Of a stretch of DNA of 64,000 bases, positions 16,109 through 23,733 are shown piece after piece. Below the pieces are notes generated by a model. It was not told the origin of the DNA, made no database searches, and was given only the letters and a program-made list of their open reading frames with translations. The position numbers and the translations under genes are program-made. The stretch spans positions 62,001 to 126,000 of the forward strand of contig NZ_JANSJE010000009.1 in assembly GCF_047462415.1 (NCBI RefSeq), read 5' to 3'. The DNA is from Thermostichus sp047462415 (GTDB lineage: Bacteria > Cyanobacteriota > Cyanobacteriia > Thermostichales > Thermostichaceae). Every line of letters starts with the position of its first letter. Position 1 is the first letter of the stretch.

Positions 16109-19093
16109 ATGCTGTTTTCCTCTTCTTCTCCAATGCACCTGCCCTTCCTCACTTCTCGAGCGGTTCCTTTGCAGGTGGCGCTGCTGTTGCCGCTGCTGTT
16201 GGCAGTGGCTGGGGGGGCAGGCGGGGTGGGCTATCTCTCCTGGCGGGCTGGCCGGCAGATGGCGCTGCAGTTGGCCGAGCACCTGAAGAGTGAGGTTAAC
16301 CATCGCACTGAAGAGCACCTCAGGCGCTATCTCCAAGCCCCCCTTCAGATCAATGCCCTCAATCAAGGGGCAGTCCAGTGGGAGCTACTGCCCAATTTGG
16401 CCGCGCTTCAGCCGCAAGATCTGGAGAGGCTTGAGGCCTATTTTGCCCGCCAGTTGCAGCAGTTTCCCGAGCTGAGCTATATCGGCTTTGTCTCAGCGGA
16501 GGGGGGGTTTGTAACCGCCCGCCGCCACACCGGTGGGTCGATCTGGACCTACCACACGCCAGGCCTGAAGCCGGGATCCGTCCAGGGCTGCCAGCGGGAT
16601 CCGGAAAGCGGGGATCCCACCGGCTTGACGCGGCAGTTGGGCTTTGTGGATTTGCGGCGGCTGTCTTGGTTTCCCGAAATCCTGCAACAGGAAGGGGCCC
16701 GCCGTACCTGGGTGGTGAGCAACTTTTTTGTCGAGTTTCCCAATCAGAGGCCGGAGCGGCTGATCCTGACAGCGCTGCCCTTGGCCGAGGCGGAGGGGCG
16801 GGTTTACGGCAGCTTGGTGGCTGCTCTCTCGGCTCAGCAACTGCAGGCTTTTCTGGAGGATCTGCAGGCCAGCTTGGCGTATCCAGGGGTGAGCTGGTTG
16901 CTGGATGAAGAGGGCCAGGTGGTGGCCGGCAGGGAGGAGCTGTCTCCCCAGCCGCTGCTGCTGGCTGTGCAAGAGCAGGTGGGATCCTGGGCAACGGCGG
17001 CCTCTGAAGGTTTGCTGCGCCTCAGGGTGGACGGGATCCCTTACTGGGTGCAGGTGATGGCCATTCAGGATCAATGGGGGCCGGGCTTTTATTTCGTCTA
17101 CGGGATCCCGGAGGGCGCCCTTTTAGCCCCTGTCTATGCCAGTGCTCGGCAGGCGGCCCTGTTGGGGGGTGGGCTGCTGCTGGGCTTTTTGGCCGCCGGG
17201 ATCCTCCTCAGCGAAGCCCTCTCTCGTCCGCTGCGCCGCCTTACCCAAATAGCGGAGCAATTTGTGCACACTGAGATCCTGGCCTGGCCCCCTGTGGATC
17301 CCGGCCCTATCCAAGAAGTGCAGACCCTGGCCAAGGCTTGGCAGCAGGCGGCCACCAACCAACAAGCTTTGCTGGATCGCCTCTGGCAACAGCAGCAGCA
17401 GTACCGCGCTGTGGTGGAGCAGCAGACGGAGCTGATCTGCCGCTCTTTGCCCGATAGCTGCATCGCCTATGCTAACCCTGCCTACCTGCGCTTTTTTGGC
17501 CGTTCCGCAGAAGAAGCGATAGGTAGCCGTTGGGTGGACTCTCTGCCGCCGCAAGAACGGGAGGCGGTGCTGCAGTCCCTTGCGGCTCTGACGCCTGAGC
17601 ACCCTTACCACCGCAGCGAGCGGGAGTACCCCGGCGAAGATGGCCAATCCCGCTGGGTGAGCTGGGTGGATCAGGGCATTTTCAACAGCCAGGGCCAACT
17701 GGTGGAGATCCTGTCGGTGGGGCGGGAGATCACCGAGCAAAAGCGGATCCAACAGCAGCTAGAAGCCCTCAACCGGGAGCTGGAAGCCCAGGTGGCGCTG
17801 CGCACCGCCAAGCTGCAGCAGTCTTTGCGCTTTGAGGCGGTGCTGCGCTCCCTCAGCGGCCAGATGGTGGCCGGCCTCAAGGAGGGGGAGATCCTGGAAG
17901 AGGTGGTCAAGAGCCTGGCCGAGGCCCTCAACCTAACCGGCTGTCATATTTTCTTGACTGGCGCCGATGGATCCTCTTGGATCCCGGCTTGCTCGTTTCC
18001 GGAGAAGGCGGATCCCGCCTGCCTCAACGATCCCGAGCTGAGGCACCTGCTGCACTCCCATGCGTTTCTTGACCAGCCCTGGGAAGTCCACTGCTGTTGT
18101 CAAAAGGAGCGAGGGGGGCACTGGGTACAGCTTTTGGCTTGCTCCCTTTGGGACAAGCAAGAGCGGCTGGGGCTGCTGCTGTTGGAGCGGCAGCAGGAGT
18201 TTTCCGAAGCGGAGAGACAACTGGCCTATCAGGTGGCCAACCTGTCTGCTCTGGCTCTGCGGCAGGCCCGTCTGTATGAGGCGGCCCAGGCCCAGGTAAA
18301 GGAATTGGAGCGGCTCAACCTGCTCAAGGACGATTTCTTGAGCACCGTCTCCCACGAGCTGCGCACCCCCATGACCAATGTGCGCATGGCCCTACAAATG
18401 TTGCAAATAGCCCGCGATAACCCCGAGAAGCAGCAGCACTATTTCGCCATCGCCCTCAAGGAATGCAACCGACAAATTGATCTCATCAACGACCTGCTGG
18501 ACATGCAGCGGCTGGCAGCCGAGAAGTATCTGCTCCAACCCGAAGAGATCTTTCTGCCGCGCTATTTGCGGGATCTGGTGGCGGCAGTTCAGCCCCTGGC
18601 CCAGGCCAAAAACCAAAGTTTGCAACTGCATCTAGAAGAGGGGATCCCACCCCTTGAGGCGGATCCCACGGCCCTGGGCCGCATCTTGCGCGAGCTGCTG
18701 CACAACGCCGTCAAATACACCGCCCCCGCGGGATCCATCCACCTGCAGGTGGCCTGGGAAGGAGAAGGGATCCTCTTTGTCTGCAGCAACAGCAGCGAGA
18801 TCCCGGAATCGGAGCTGCCCCGCATCTTTGAGAAGTTCTACCGCATCCCGCAGTCGGATCGCTGGAAGCACGGCGGCACCGGCCTGGGGCTGGCCCTGGT
18901 CAAGCAACTGGTGGAGCACATGGGGGGCCAGATCTCCGTCAGCAGCTTGGAAGGATGGACGCATTTTCGCGTTTGGCTGCCCCAAGCCAGAACAGCATCT
19001 CACCTGCAGAAACAGAGAAGCGAAAGCTCCCCTCTCCCCCAGGGAGAGGGGCTGGGGGTGAGGGGATCCCCCAGGGAGAGGGGCTGGGGGTGA
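16109..19093 (+). CDS. Membrane sensor histidine kinase (sensor-HAMP-PAS-GAF-HisKA-HATPase)
   Basis: The product is 994 residues. TM1 (about 20-45) leads into an extracytoplasmic sensor domain of ~290 residues. TM2 (about 345-368), HAMP, a PAS domain (RSLPDSCIAYANPAYLRFFG) with PAC segment, a coiled coil rich in Gln/Leu, and a GAF domain follow. The HisKA site is H749 in FLSTVSHELRTPM; HATPase_c has an N-box HNAVKY and GTGLGLALVKQLV. No response regulator is adjacent. The start at 16109 avoids a long antiparallel-looking extension into the permease gene. The final ~22 residues (PLPQGEGLGVRGSPRERGWG) are encoded by the dispersed GC-rich repeat, not by kinase sequence. Confidence 0.93.
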   Translation: MLFSSSSPMHLPFLTSRAVPLQVALLLPLLLAVAGGAGGVGYLSWRAGRQMALQLAEHLKSEVNHRTEEHLRRYLQAPLQINALNQGAVQWELLPNLAALQPQDLERLEAYFARQLQQFPELSYIGFVSAEGGFVTARRHTGGSIWTYHTPGLKPGSVQGCQRDPESGDPTGLTRQLGFVDLRRLSWFPEILQQEGARRTWVVSNFFVEFPNQRPERLILTALPLAEAEGRVYGSLVAALSAQQLQAFLEDLQASLAYPGVSWLLDEEGQVVAGREELSPQPLLLAVQEQVGSWATAASEGLLRLRVDGIPYWVQVMAIQDQWGPGFYFVYGIPEGALLAPVYASARQAALLGGGLLLGFLAAGILLSEALSRPLRRLTQIAEQFVHTEILAWPPVDPGPIQEVQTLAKAWQQAATNQQALLDRLWQQQQQYRAVVEQQTELICRSLPDSCIAYANPAYLRFFGRSAEEAIGSRWVDSLPPQEREAVLQSLAALTPEHPYHRSEREYPGEDGQSRWVSWVDQGIFNSQGQLVEILSVGREITEQKRIQQQLEALNRELEAQVALRTAKLQQSLRFEAVLRSLSGQMVAGLKEGEILEEVVKSLAEALNLTGCHIFLTGADGSSWIPACSFPEKADPACLNDPELRHLLHSHAFLDQPWEVHCCCQKERGGHWVQLLACSLWDKQERLGLLLLERQQEFSEAERQLAYQVANLSALALRQARLYEAAQAQVKELERLNLLKDDFLSTVSHELRTPMTNVRMALQMLQIARDNPEKQQHYFAIALKECNRQIDLINDLLDMQRLAAEKYLLQPEEIFLPRYLRDLVAAVQPLAQAKNQSLQLHLEEGIPPLEADPTALGRILRELLHNAVKYTAPAGSIHLQVAWEGEGILFVCSNSSEIPESELPRIFEKFYRIPQSDRWKHGGTGLGLALVKQLVEHMGGQISVSSLEGWTHFRVWLPQARTASHLQKQRSESSPLPQGEGLGVRGSPRERGWG

Positions 19094-19097
19094 GGGG
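19022..19097. repeat. GC-rich dispersed repeat forming the 3' end of the kinase gene
   Basis: Two near-tandem units (GGGAGAGGGGCTGGGGGTGAGGGG type) are preceded by CTCCCCTCTCCCCC, able to pair with the first unit. The stop codon of the histidine kinase (19091-19093) lies inside the second unit. The repeat also abuts the convergent 3' end of the solute-binding protein gene. Confidence 0.88.
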
Positions 19098-19101
19098 CCA
19101 C

Positions 19102-20361
19102 CTATCCCGGCAAAACCTGTTGCTGCCAGAGGGCTTCCAGTTGCACCGTGTATTCGGGGTGGACGATGGGCACAGCGCCGGCGATGGCCTCGCGAATGGG
19201 GATCCCGGCGGCAGCTTCTAGCTGGGCAAAGTTGGTCTGCAGCTCGGCAGACAGACGACGGATATCGATCAGGGGCAGATCCCCCCACACATCCGGCTTG
19301 AACTTTTCCAGTTGTCCTTCCGGGCTGGCCAAGAGCTCCGCCAAAACCATTGCCCCCCAAGGGTTGGCCGCGTTGATGGGAATGGCCGTGAACGAGGGAT
19401 CGATCAAGCTGGTGCCGGGGATTCCATAGGGGGTGGTGCTGGGGGGAAACTGGCCGTTGCCCTTGCGCAAGATCACCTGGTCGATAAAGGTGGGGATCAG
19501 CCACACCTCGCCGTTGGCAAATAGTTCCGCCAGGCGGGCAAAGGTGGGTGGATAGGTTTGCCCTCGCCGCCACAACAAGGGATCCAGCTTTTTCAGGTAG
19601 TCCACCAGAGCGGGGGATTGTTGCGCCCAAAGCTCGGCATTGAACTCCGGCCCGCTGTATTGGGCATGGCCTCCTGTCACACCGTAGAAGGCGCTCAACA
19701 GAAAGCGGCTACCGTGAAAATCCGGCGGGGCCACGTAGGCGAACCGGCCTGGATTGGCCTCGGCCCAGGCCAACAATTCGGCATAGCTCCGGGGCGGATT
19801 GGGCACCCGTTCGGCATTGTAGGCCATCAGGAAATAGTTGCCGGTGTAGGGGGCAGAATAGCCTTCGGTGGGCAGGCCAAAATCCGTTGCGATATCGGCA
19901 GGGTTGTAGAACTGCAGGCTGGGCAGTTTCTGGGCAAAGGGGCCGTAGAGCAAGTTCCCCTGCTTGAGGGTGCGGAAATTGTTGCCGTTGATCCAAATCA
20001 GATCAAGGCTGCCGCCGCTGCGCAACCCGGCCTGCACCTCTCCAATCACTTTGTTGACCGCTTCCAAGGTATCCGTGAGCGGGATCCGGTTCAAACGAAT
20101 GTCATGGCGCTCTTGCAACTGCCGCTTGACCCAGCCATCCACAAAACCGTTGATGGCCTCGCTGCCGCTCCACATGGCCCAATTCACCTGGCTGCCCCGC
20201 GCCCGCTCCAGGATATCTGCCCAGCTCAGGGATCCCAACTCCACTGGGTTCTCGCCGGTGTTTTGCGCCAGAGGAGAGCTTTGCCCAACCAGCCAAGCCC
20301 CTAGGGATCCCAGGCCCGCCAACACCTGCCGCCGCTTCCAGAAAACGCCTTTGGGTTGCAT
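19102..20361 (-). CDS. ABC transporter substrate-binding protein, YnjB family
   Basis: The 419-residue product has an N-terminal twin-arginine-like export signal (FWKRRQVLAGLGSLGAWLVG), then a type II periplasmic binding fold with WAMWSGSEAINGFVDGWV, SLDLIWINGNNFRTLKQ and LLYGPFA, which are hallmarks of the YnjB family. The native ligand of YnjBCD systems is not established as far as I know. GAGGTGAGG precedes the ATG. It lies 27 bp downstream of the ABC ATPase and is probably in the same operon; the expected YnjC-like permease is absent from this window. Confidence 0.88.
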   Translation of the reverse strand: MQPKGVFWKRRQVLAGLGSLGAWLVGQSSPLAQNTGENPVELGSLSWADILERARGSQVNWAMWSGSEAINGFVDGWVKRQLQERHDIRLNRIPLTDTLEAVNKVIGEVQAGLRSGGSLDLIWINGNNFRTLKQGNLLYGPFAQKLPSLQFYNPADIATDFGLPTEGYSAPYTGNYFLMAYNAERVPNPPRSYAELLAWAEANPGRFAYVAPPDFHGSRFLLSAFYGVTGGHAQYSGPEFNAELWAQQSPALVDYLKKLDPLLWRRGQTYPPTFARLAELFANGEVWLIPTFIDQVILRKGNGQFPPSTTPYGIPGTSLIDPSFTAIPINAANPWGAMVLAELLASPEGQLEKFKPDVWGDLPLIDIRRLSAELQTNFAQLEAAAGIPIREAIAGAVPIVHPEYTVQLEALWQQQVLPG

Positions 20362-20388
20362 GGCCTCACCTCTGTCTAGGTTCCAGAT

Positions 20389-21600
20389 TCAACTTAACTC
20401 CCCTCTCCCCCTGGGAGAGGGGCCGGGGGTGAGGGAAGACTCCCCCTGGGAGAGGGGCCGGGGGTGAGGGCTGGGAGAGGGGCTGGGGGTGGTCGCGTGA
20501 GCGGCGCGGAGCGCTTGGGCTGGGAGAGGGGCCGGGGGTGAGGGCTCCCCCTCCACAGGCCACAAAGCCTCTGGCGGCAAATGGATCCACACCGCCTGCC
20601 CGGGCGCAAACATCTGGTGGGGGTTCACCCACGCCTCTAGGTTGCCCCAGCCGGTTCGGAGCTGCAGCCGGCGCTGAGGGCCCGCAAAGCGCTCCGCCAC
20701 CACCTGGGCCGGGAAAACATTCTCGGCCAACCCCGGCGGCTGGGGAAACACCTGCACCTGCTCCGGGCGCACCGTCAGCCGCACCTGACCTTGGAGGGGC
20801 ACAGCGCTTTTTAAGAGGATCCCGGTGCTGAGGCGAAGTTGGTGACCTTCCCCCTGAGCATCGAGAAAATTGACCCCGCCAAAAAAGCGGGCAACCCGCT
20901 CGGAGCGCGGCCGCTGATAAAACTCCGCCGGGGATCCCACCTGGTGCAACTGCCCCGCAAACATCAGGCCAATGCGGTGGGCCATGGCCGTGGCTTCCAC
21001 TTGGTCGTGGGTAACCAGCACCGTCGTCACACCCGTTTCCGCCTGCAGCTCCCGGATCAAGGCCTGCATCTCTTGGCGCAGGTTGGCATCCAAAGCCGAT
21101 AAAGGCTCATCCAACAGCAGCAGCTTGGGCCGGATCACCAAGGCCCGCGCCAGGGCCACCCGCTGCGCCTGTCCGCCCGAAAGCTGACTGGGCCGGCGCT
21201 GAGCAAACCCGGCCAATTGTACCCGCTCCAACATGCGCAAGGCCGCTGCCTCTCGCTCTGCCCGGGGAACACCCCGCATCTTCAGGCCAAAAGCCACGTT
21301 TTCCCCCACGCTCAGGTGGGGAAACAGACGGCTGTGCTGGGAGAGCAAAGTCACGCCGCGCCGCTCTGGTGGCCGAGGGTTGAGCAGGATCCCGTCCAGC
21401 CAAATTTCTCCCGGATGGGGCCAGGGATCCGGCTCCAGCAGGCCGGCGATGAGATTGAGAGTGGTGGACTTACCACAGCCCGATGGGCCCAGCAGGGCGA
21501 AGATCTCCCCTGGCTCCACTGTCAAAGACAAGTCCCTCAGGGCAGGGATCCCTTGCTTGTGGAAGCGTTTGCTGAGATGGCGAAGAACAAGGTGGCCCAT
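20389..21600 (-). CDS. ABC transporter ATP-binding protein (PotA/YnjD-like) with repeat-derived tail
   Basis: The first ~240 residues are a complete ABC ATPase: Walker A GPSGCGKST (38-46), Q-loop, signature QLSGGQAQRVALARAL (~140), Walker B LLLLDEPLSALD and H-loop VLVTHDQ. A TOBE-like domain follows (RLTVRPEQVQVFPQ to about residue 350). The last ~45 residues (PSPPAPLP..., PHPRPLSQGE..., LTPGPSPRGRGEL) are encoded by four or five units of the dispersed GC-rich repeat plus one TCGCGTGAGCGG element, so the ancestral C-terminus probably ended near PPEALWPVEGE. It drives import with the adjacent YnjB-like protein. Confidence 0.9.
   Translation of the reverse strand: MGHLVLRHLSKRFHKQGIPALRDLSLTVEPGEIFALLGPSGCGKSTTLNLIAGLLEPDPWPHPGEIWLDGILLNPRPPERRGVTLLSQHSRLFPHLSVGENVAFGLKMRGVPRAEREAAALRMLERVQLAGFAQRRPSQLSGGQAQRVALARALVIRPKLLLLDEPLSALDANLRQEMQALIRELQAETGVTTVLVTHDQVEATAMAHRIGLMFAGQLHQVGSPAEFYQRPRSERVARFFGGVNFLDAQGEGHQLRLSTGILLKSAVPLQGQVRLTVRPEQVQVFPQPPGLAENVFPAQVVAERFAGPQRRLQLRTGWGNLEAWVNPHQMFAPGQAVWIHLPPEALWPVEGEPSPPAPLPAQALRAAHATTPSPSPSPHPRPLSQGESSLTPGPSPRGRGELS
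20396..20549. repeat. Cluster of GC-rich repeats containing a short TCGCGTGAGCGG element
   Basis: Four to five units of GGGAGAGGGGCCGGGGGTGAGGG type are packed into ~150 bp. At 20493-20515 they are interrupted by the TCGCGTGAGCGGCGCGGAGCG element, the same combination seen at 39.7 kb. The cluster is inside the ATPase reading frame and stays open on that strand. Confidence 0.9.
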
Positions 21601-21683
21601 GCTCAGGTTACGCGGCTAGGGTTAGCCAATCCGTTCCGCTGTCAGTCGTATCCCAGATGCTCGACCCTCAAGCTGAGAAAAGC

Positions 21684-23402
21684 CTAGAACAAAAAGTATC
21701 GTTGCGCCATCGGCAGGACTTCTGCCGGCTCACAGGTGAGCAATTCTCCATCGGCCCGTACTTCATACGTCTCCGGGTTGACCTCGATGTGAGGGGTGCT
21801 GCTGTTGAGTTTCAAATCCGCCTTGCCGATCTCGCGGCAATTCTTGACCGCTACGGCCCGGCGTTGGATCCCCAGTTTTTCTGGGATCCCCAGGTCTAGG
21901 GCAGCCTGGGAGACAAAGAGCAGGCTGGTCTCGCTCAGGGCGCGGCCAAAGCTGCCGAACATAGGCCGAGGGTACACCGGCTGCGGAGTTGGAATCGAGG
22001 CGTTGGGATCCCCCATTTGGGCATAGGCAATCAAGCCCCCCTTCAGGACGATCTCCGGCTTAACCCCAAAGAAAGCCGGCTTCCACAGGCACAGATCCGC
22101 CAGCTTGCCCACCTCTACCGAGCCGATGATGTGGCTGAGGCCCTGGGCAATGGCAGGGCAGATGGTGTACTTAGCTACGTAACGCTTGGCCCGAAAGTTG
22201 TCGTTGCGGCTGCTATCCTGCGGCAGAGGCCCCCGTTGCACTTTCATTTTGTGGGCGGTCTGCCAGGTGCGAATGATCACTTCTCCCACCCGGCCCATGG
22301 CCTGGGAGTCGGAAGAGATGATGCTGAGGGCCCCCATGTCGTGCAAGATGTCTTCGGCGGCAATGGTTTGGGGGCGAATGCGGCTTTCGGCAAAAGCAAT
22401 GTCCTCTGGCACCTCTTTGCTCAGGTGATGGCACACCATCAGCATGTCCAGGTGCTCTTCGATGGTGTTGCGGGTAAAGGGACGGGTGGGATTGGTGGAG
22501 CTGGGCAGCACGTTGGGCTCGGAAGCAATGCGGATGATGTCGGGGGCGTGCCCACCTCCGGCCCCTTCAGTATGAAAGGTGTGAATGGTGCGGCCATTGA
22601 TGGCGGCGATGGTATCTTCCACAAAGGCCGACTCATTTAAGGTATCGGTGTGGATCAGGGTCTGGATGTCGTATTCATCCGAAACCTGCAGACAGCTATC
22701 GATCACCGCCGGCGTCGATCCCCAGTCTTCGTGGATCTTCAGCCCGCAGGCCCCCGCTTCCACCTGCTCCCGCAGAGCTTCAGGAAACGCCGCGTTCCCC
22801 TTGCCAAAAAAGCCCAAGTTGACCGGAAACCCTTCCGCCGCCTGCAACATCTTCCCCAAGTTCCAGGCCCCCGGTGTGCAGGTGGTGGCGTTGCTGCCTG
22901 TGGCCGGCCCGGTTCCGCCACCCAAAAGGGTAGTCACTCCCGAAGCGATGGCAAACTCGCACAGTTGAGGACAAATGAAATGCACATGGGCGTCGATCCC
23001 GCCTGCCGTCAGGATCAAGTTTTCGCCGGCAATCACCTCGGTGCTGGGGCCAACCACCATGCCTGGTGTCACCCCCGTCTGGATGTTGGGGTTGCCGGCC
23101 TTGCCGATGCCGACAATGTAGCCGTCGCGAATGCCCACATCGGCTTTGACGATGCCCCACCAGTCCAAGATCAGGGCGTTGGTGATCACCAGATCCAGAG
23201 CCCCGTTGGCGCGGGTGGCCGTCGGCGATTGCCCCATGCCGTCGCGGATGGTCTTGCCGCCGCCGAACTTAATCTCCTCGCCGTAGGTGGTGAAATCCTG
23301 CTCCACCTCGATGATCAGCTCGGTATCCGCCAGACGCACTCGATCCCCTACTGTGGGGCCGTAGTTGCTGACGTACTGGCGACGGGGAATTTCCAGAGTC
23401 AT
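21684..23402 (-). CDS. ureC: Urease subunit alpha
   Basis: The product is the catalytic nickel subunit of urease (urea to ammonia and carbamate). The 572-residue product is full length. It has the HVHFICPQ metal-ligand motif, the carbamylated lysine in CGLKIHEDWG, the VCHHLSKEVPED active-site flap region with its His, and the C-terminal FLF end. Genes for UreA, UreB and the accessory proteins do not flank it; upstream is psaA (divergent) and downstream the ABC ATPase. In many cyanobacteria urease genes are scattered, so an isolated ureC is plausible and probably functional. Confidence 0.97.
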   Translation of the reverse strand: MTLEIPRRQYVSNYGPTVGDRVRLADTELIIEVEQDFTTYGEEIKFGGGKTIRDGMGQSPTATRANGALDLVITNALILDWWGIVKADVGIRDGYIVGIGKAGNPNIQTGVTPGMVVGPSTEVIAGENLILTAGGIDAHVHFICPQLCEFAIASGVTTLLGGGTGPATGSNATTCTPGAWNLGKMLQAAEGFPVNLGFFGKGNAAFPEALREQVEAGACGLKIHEDWGSTPAVIDSCLQVSDEYDIQTLIHTDTLNESAFVEDTIAAINGRTIHTFHTEGAGGGHAPDIIRIASEPNVLPSSTNPTRPFTRNTIEEHLDMLMVCHHLSKEVPEDIAFAESRIRPQTIAAEDILHDMGALSIISSDSQAMGRVGEVIIRTWQTAHKMKVQRGPLPQDSSRNDNFRAKRYVAKYTICPAIAQGLSHIIGSVEVGKLADLCLWKPAFFGVKPEIVLKGGLIAYAQMGDPNASIPTPQPVYPRPMFGSFGRALSETSLLFVSQAALDLGIPEKLGIQRRAVAVKNCREIGKADLKLNSSTPHIEVNPETYEVRADGELLTCEPAEVLPMAQRYFLF

Positions 23403-23528
23403 AGAAGGACATCTGCGCAGGAAGCTGTCAGCTTTCTACCACATATCCCCACCCAGAGGATCCCTTGCTGCCCGTTGCCCAGTTCTCAGCGTTCATTTCA
23501 CCAGAGCAGATTGGGTTGGTGAAAATTC

Positions 23529-23546
23529 GTTACATATATTTACATC
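23529..23546 (+). promoter_or_regulatory. HLR1-like site (RpaB binding motif) upstream of psaA
   Basis: GTTACATATATTTACATC matches the high-light regulatory element, two (G/T)TTACA(T/A)(T/A) repeats separated by two bases, with a single mismatch at the last position. RpaB binds HLR1 and controls photosystem I genes in cyanobacteria. It lies ~100 bp upstream of the putative -10 box; a third TTTACA half-site occurs at 23632-23637. Confidence 0.65.
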
Positions 23547-23647
23547 TACAATTGGAAAAACGATTGCCAATCGACGCCGACCCCGATCAGACAAGGGATT
23601 CCTCGTTTAATTATTGTGAAGCGACGGGGGGTTTACAAACCCTGACC

Positions 23648-23653
23648 TATAAT
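23648..23653 (+). promoter_or_regulatory. Candidate psaA -10 box
   Basis: A perfect TATAAT sits about 80 bp before the psaA ATG. A TTTACA lies only 10 bp upstream, too close for a standard -35, so activation by a bound regulator is more likely than a simple sigma-70 promoter. Confidence 0.5.
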
Positions 23654-23733
23654 GCCTGGTAAGTCCCGCCCTGGGGGGTTTCCTGACGATGGGCGGGAAT
23701 GCTTCGTTCCTTGTCGCAAGAGAGGAGTTCTTG

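Larger units (their letters stand above)
23403..23733. other. Divergent intergenic region between ureC and psaA
   Basis: This 331-bp AT-richer stretch contains the psaA control region (HLR1-like site, TATAAT box) and must also hold the ureC promoter. I see no ORF of interest. Confidence 0.6.
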
